Origin: a virus
Virus record (IMG/VR): IMGVR_UViG_3300046740_000036
Span: 1-29,847 of that record
DNA length: 29,847 bases
Direction: 5' to 3' (one strand)
A model generated the notes under the pieces. That model was not told where the DNA came from and ran no database searches. It saw nothing but the letters and a program-made list of their open reading frames with translations. A program made the position numbers and the translations under genes. Numbering within the stretch: the first letter of the stretch is position 1; the number at the start of each line of letters is the position of its first letter. Shown one piece after another: positions 28,248 through 29,847 of this stretch.

Positions 28248-28994
28248 TCAGGGCTGATCGGTGTTGATGTTATACCAGCCGCTCTTGTCCGTCCCGCCCG
28301 TGATCCCCGGATCGAGCGAGAGGTCGCTGACCTTCACGTTGGTCCGCTTCACGTCCTTGAGTGACCCGACCGCGTTCTGCATCACCAACTGATCAACAGG
28401 TCGTCCGTAGTAGGGACAGAGTTCCAGTGCGAGGTTCCACTTGAACATCCGCGAGTAACCCGGAGCCATGACCAGCGACGTCGAGAGGTTCGTAAACTGC
28501 GCGGTCTGCGACCCGAGGTAGATGGCGCAGTAGTTCCCCGTCGCCGTAGGGGTCGGGTAGAGCAGGATCGTGCCGAGGCCCGTCGCAATCGTCGGGTTGT
28601 AGTAAATCTGCGTCGGGATGGCGTTCGTCAGCGTCTTGACGCGAATCGCGGCATAGGCATCATCCGTCAACGCCACCAGCGGAATCTCGTTCTCGCTCGT
28701 GGTGTTGTAGTTCAGAATGACGCCGGCATTCTCGATCTCAATCGGGCGAGGAAGTGTAATGTCTCCCCCCGCTGGCCCAATCGTGTAGGTCGCCTGATTC
28801 GCGACGATGGGGAAGACGTTCCGGTCCACCGTCAGCATCGTCAGGTCGTTGATGACGTAGCTGTCGATCAGGTCGTTGAGAATCCGCAGCCCGAGCGAGC
28901 CGTCCTCCGCAGACAGCGTTTCGCCCGCCGCCGTTACCCCGATGGTCATCAGCGCATCGGTAATGATCGTGCGGGCGGTCGCCGTGACGCTCAT
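28248..28994 (-). CDS. P22 gp4-like head-tail connector (tail accessory factor), 248 aa
   Basis: The opening TARTIITDALMTIGVTAAGETLSAEDGSLGLRILNDLIDSY is the characteristic helical start of phage gp4-like adaptor proteins. It is followed by a Tyr/Thr-rich beta part (VANQATYTIGPAGGD) and a helical tail. This family adds to the portal after packaging to seal the head and prepare tail binding; P22 gp4 is 166 aa, and longer phage members are common. ATG 28994 overlaps the upstream TGA (ATGA). The order gp4-like then gp10-like matches P22. Confidence 0.8.
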   Translation of the reverse strand: MSVTATARTIITDALMTIGVTAAGETLSAEDGSLGLRILNDLIDSYVINDLTMLTVDRNVFPIVANQATYTIGPAGGDITLPRPIEIENAGVILNYNTTSENEIPLVALTDDAYAAIRVKTLTNAIPTQIYYNPTIATGLGTILLYPTPTATGNYCAIYLGSQTAQFTNLSTSLVMAPGYSRMFKWNLALELCPYYGRPVDQLVMQNAVGSLKDVKRTNVKVSDLSLDPGITGGTDKSGWYNINTDQP

Positions 28995-29278
28995 ACGTAA
29001 TACAGCGCGTTCATCAGGGTCGCGGTCGTCGTGCTCGAGGTCACGCGGATGATCTTGATCGGCAGAATCTCCCCGACCGCGGCCGTGAACGGCACAATCG
29101 AGCCATCCTCAAAGACCGCATTGACGATCCCCGTGCCGCCGACGTACACGGCGTCACAGGGCTGGGGCTTGTTAATGGTGCCCAAGAGCGTGGCGGCAGT
29201 CGTGCCGTCGATGTTCAGCGTGTCGCTCTTGGTCAGGACAATCGAGCGGTTATACGGCTGCGTGGCGATGGTAGCCAT
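28991..29278 (-). CDS. Spike-base-like structural protein, 95 aa
   Basis: The segment KPQPCDAVYVGGTGIVNAVFEDGSIVPFTAAVGEILPIKIIRVTSSTTTATLMNALY, with a conserved GGTGxV..VFEDG and a terminal ALY, resembles the small base proteins of head spikes in some phages and gene-transfer agents (RCAP_rcc01079 type). It is located between the gp4-like gene and a capsid-associated gene, which fits a capsid vertex or surface role. Family identification is from memory of the motif, so moderate. Confidence 0.6.
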   Translation of the reverse strand: MATIATQPYNRSIVLTKSDTLNIDGTTAATLLGTINKPQPCDAVYVGGTGIVNAVFEDGSIVPFTAAVGEILPIKIIRVTSSTTTATLMNALYYV

Positions 29279-29281
29279 GAC

Positions 29282-29731
29282 CTACGTCGTGACGCTCTTG
29301 ATGACCGCGAAGTTGATGATAATCGCGCCCGTCTCTGCGACACCCGCTGCGGCGTTGTTGTTCGCCACCTTGATCTTGAACGACCCGGCTGCGACCGTGG
29401 AGACGTAGACATCGGTCATCACCCCGACCGCGCCAGACTGCTGGCAGCAGACCACCACATCCCCAATCGCGACGAGGCTGTTGGTGACGGTGAACTCGGC
29501 TGACAGTTCCGCACCGAGCGAAGCGGTGTTCGTGGTGATCGTCCCGCACAGCGTGTTCAGCGTGACGCCAGTCGTGCGGTTCGACGCCTGTGTGACCGCC
29601 CCACCAGTCGCCCCCTGCAGCCCCGTGGTGGACGCACCGTAGCCGATGCTCGCACCTGGACCGACCGCCTTGACGCCGCCGTAGAACTCCGTATCCTGGC
29701 CGGGCTGAAACGCCCCTCCTGCTTGTGGCAT
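29282..29731 (-). CDS. Capsid-associated (decoration-like) protein, 149 aa
   Basis: After a Gly/Ala-rich start (GPGASIGYGASTTGLQGATGG) it has NRTTGVTLNTLCGTITTN, then EFTVTNSLVAIGDVVVCCQQSG, AAGSFKIKVANN and IIINFAVIKSV. This VTLN-CGxIT ... INFAVIK pattern recurs in small proteins near major capsid genes in many phages. It is probably a head surface or head-fibre base protein. ATG 29731 has AGGAG in the end of the upstream gene and a three-base gap to its stop. Role inferred from context. Confidence 0.6.
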   Translation of the reverse strand: MPQAGGAFQPGQDTEFYGGVKAVGPGASIGYGASTTGLQGATGGAVTQASNRTTGVTLNTLCGTITTNTASLGAELSAEFTVTNSLVAIGDVVVCCQQSGAVGVMTDVYVSTVAAGSFKIKVANNNAAAGVAETGAIIINFAVIKSVTT

Positions 29732-29734
29732 GAC

Positions 29735-29847
29735 TTACTCCTGCGCGGTGACCGTCACCGGCTTGATCTTCGGCTTGTTGGGACCACGCCCCCGCTTCTT
29801 CACGGGCTGCACGTCCACGACGTGCTGATGCGTGGCATCTTCCGCCT
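29735..29847 (-). CDS. C-terminal end of a basic late protein (truncated by window edge)
   Basis: The reading frame is open to the right edge and ends with TAA at 29735-29737. Only 36 residues are visible: an N-side segment AEDATHQHVVDVQPV, then a Lys/Arg-rich tail (KKRGRGPNKPKIKPVTV). The basic, Pro-containing tail could contact DNA or an acidic partner. No family can be named from this. Its 3' end provides the ribosome-binding site of the next gene. Confidence 0.5.
   Translation of the reverse strand, partial: AEDATHQHVVDVQPVKKRGRGPNKPKIKPVTVTAQE

Noticed and set aside
1-29847. CRISPR array, insertion sequence or integrase/attachment site
   Set aside because: No spaced direct repeats, transposase, terminal inverted repeats or integrase were seen.

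Overview
This window is part of the genome of a tailed double-stranded DNA phage, or a prophage of one, with podovirus-like (P22-like) virion genes. No integrase, repressor, terminase, portal, major capsid protein or DNA polymerase lies inside it, so lifestyle cannot be read here and the host cannot be named. Base composition is moderately GC-rich. Genes are tightly packed, with many ATGA, GTGA and TGATG stop/start overlaps and frequent GTG starts.

Layout. Positions 1-5580 are a + strand accessory/early operon of about 18 small genes. They include two small membrane proteins, several zinc-ribbon miniproteins, an SSB-like protein with a DDDIPF acidic tail, a PolB-type 3'-5' exonuclease, two HNH nucleases, a winged-helix-like protein, a coiled-coil protein and a VRR-NUC nuclease. 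A strong sigma70-type promoter at 3822-3850 restarts transcription in mid-operon. Positions 5581-5659 separate the convergent + and - transcription units and hold a large inverted repeat. From 5660 to the right edge the genes lie on the - strand and read from right to left as a late virion/lysis operon.

The late operon, in order of transcription, holds a truncated basic protein, a capsid-associated protein, a spike-base-like protein, a P22 gp4-like head-tail factor and a gp10-like stabilisation protein that appears split by a LamG/propeller insertion. Next come two large fibre-like proteins, four small structural proteins (one LamG), a glycosyltransferase and a SAM methyltransferase. Four proteins then match P22 gp14/7/20/16 in order and, for the last two, in size (ejection proteins). 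These are followed by a fibre N-terminal-domain protein, a DUF5675 protein, a small zinc ribbon, a glycoside hydrolase with a fascin-like beta-trefoil, a probable holin and three small proteins.

Three nuclease genes of homing type break up the late operon. A GIY-YIG gene is co-directional, between the glycosyltransferase and the methyltransferase. Two HNH genes are inverted (+ strand) and each carries its own -10 box so close to its ATG that the mRNA would be leaderless.

The points I rate most worth following are: the split gp10-like protein with an in-frame TAG|ATG junction; the three promoter/ATG arrangements that predict leaderless mRNAs; the two inverted HNH genes that leave a full-length open frame on the late strand; and the fascin/GH5-like glycosidase next to a fibre gene that lacks a catalytic domain.
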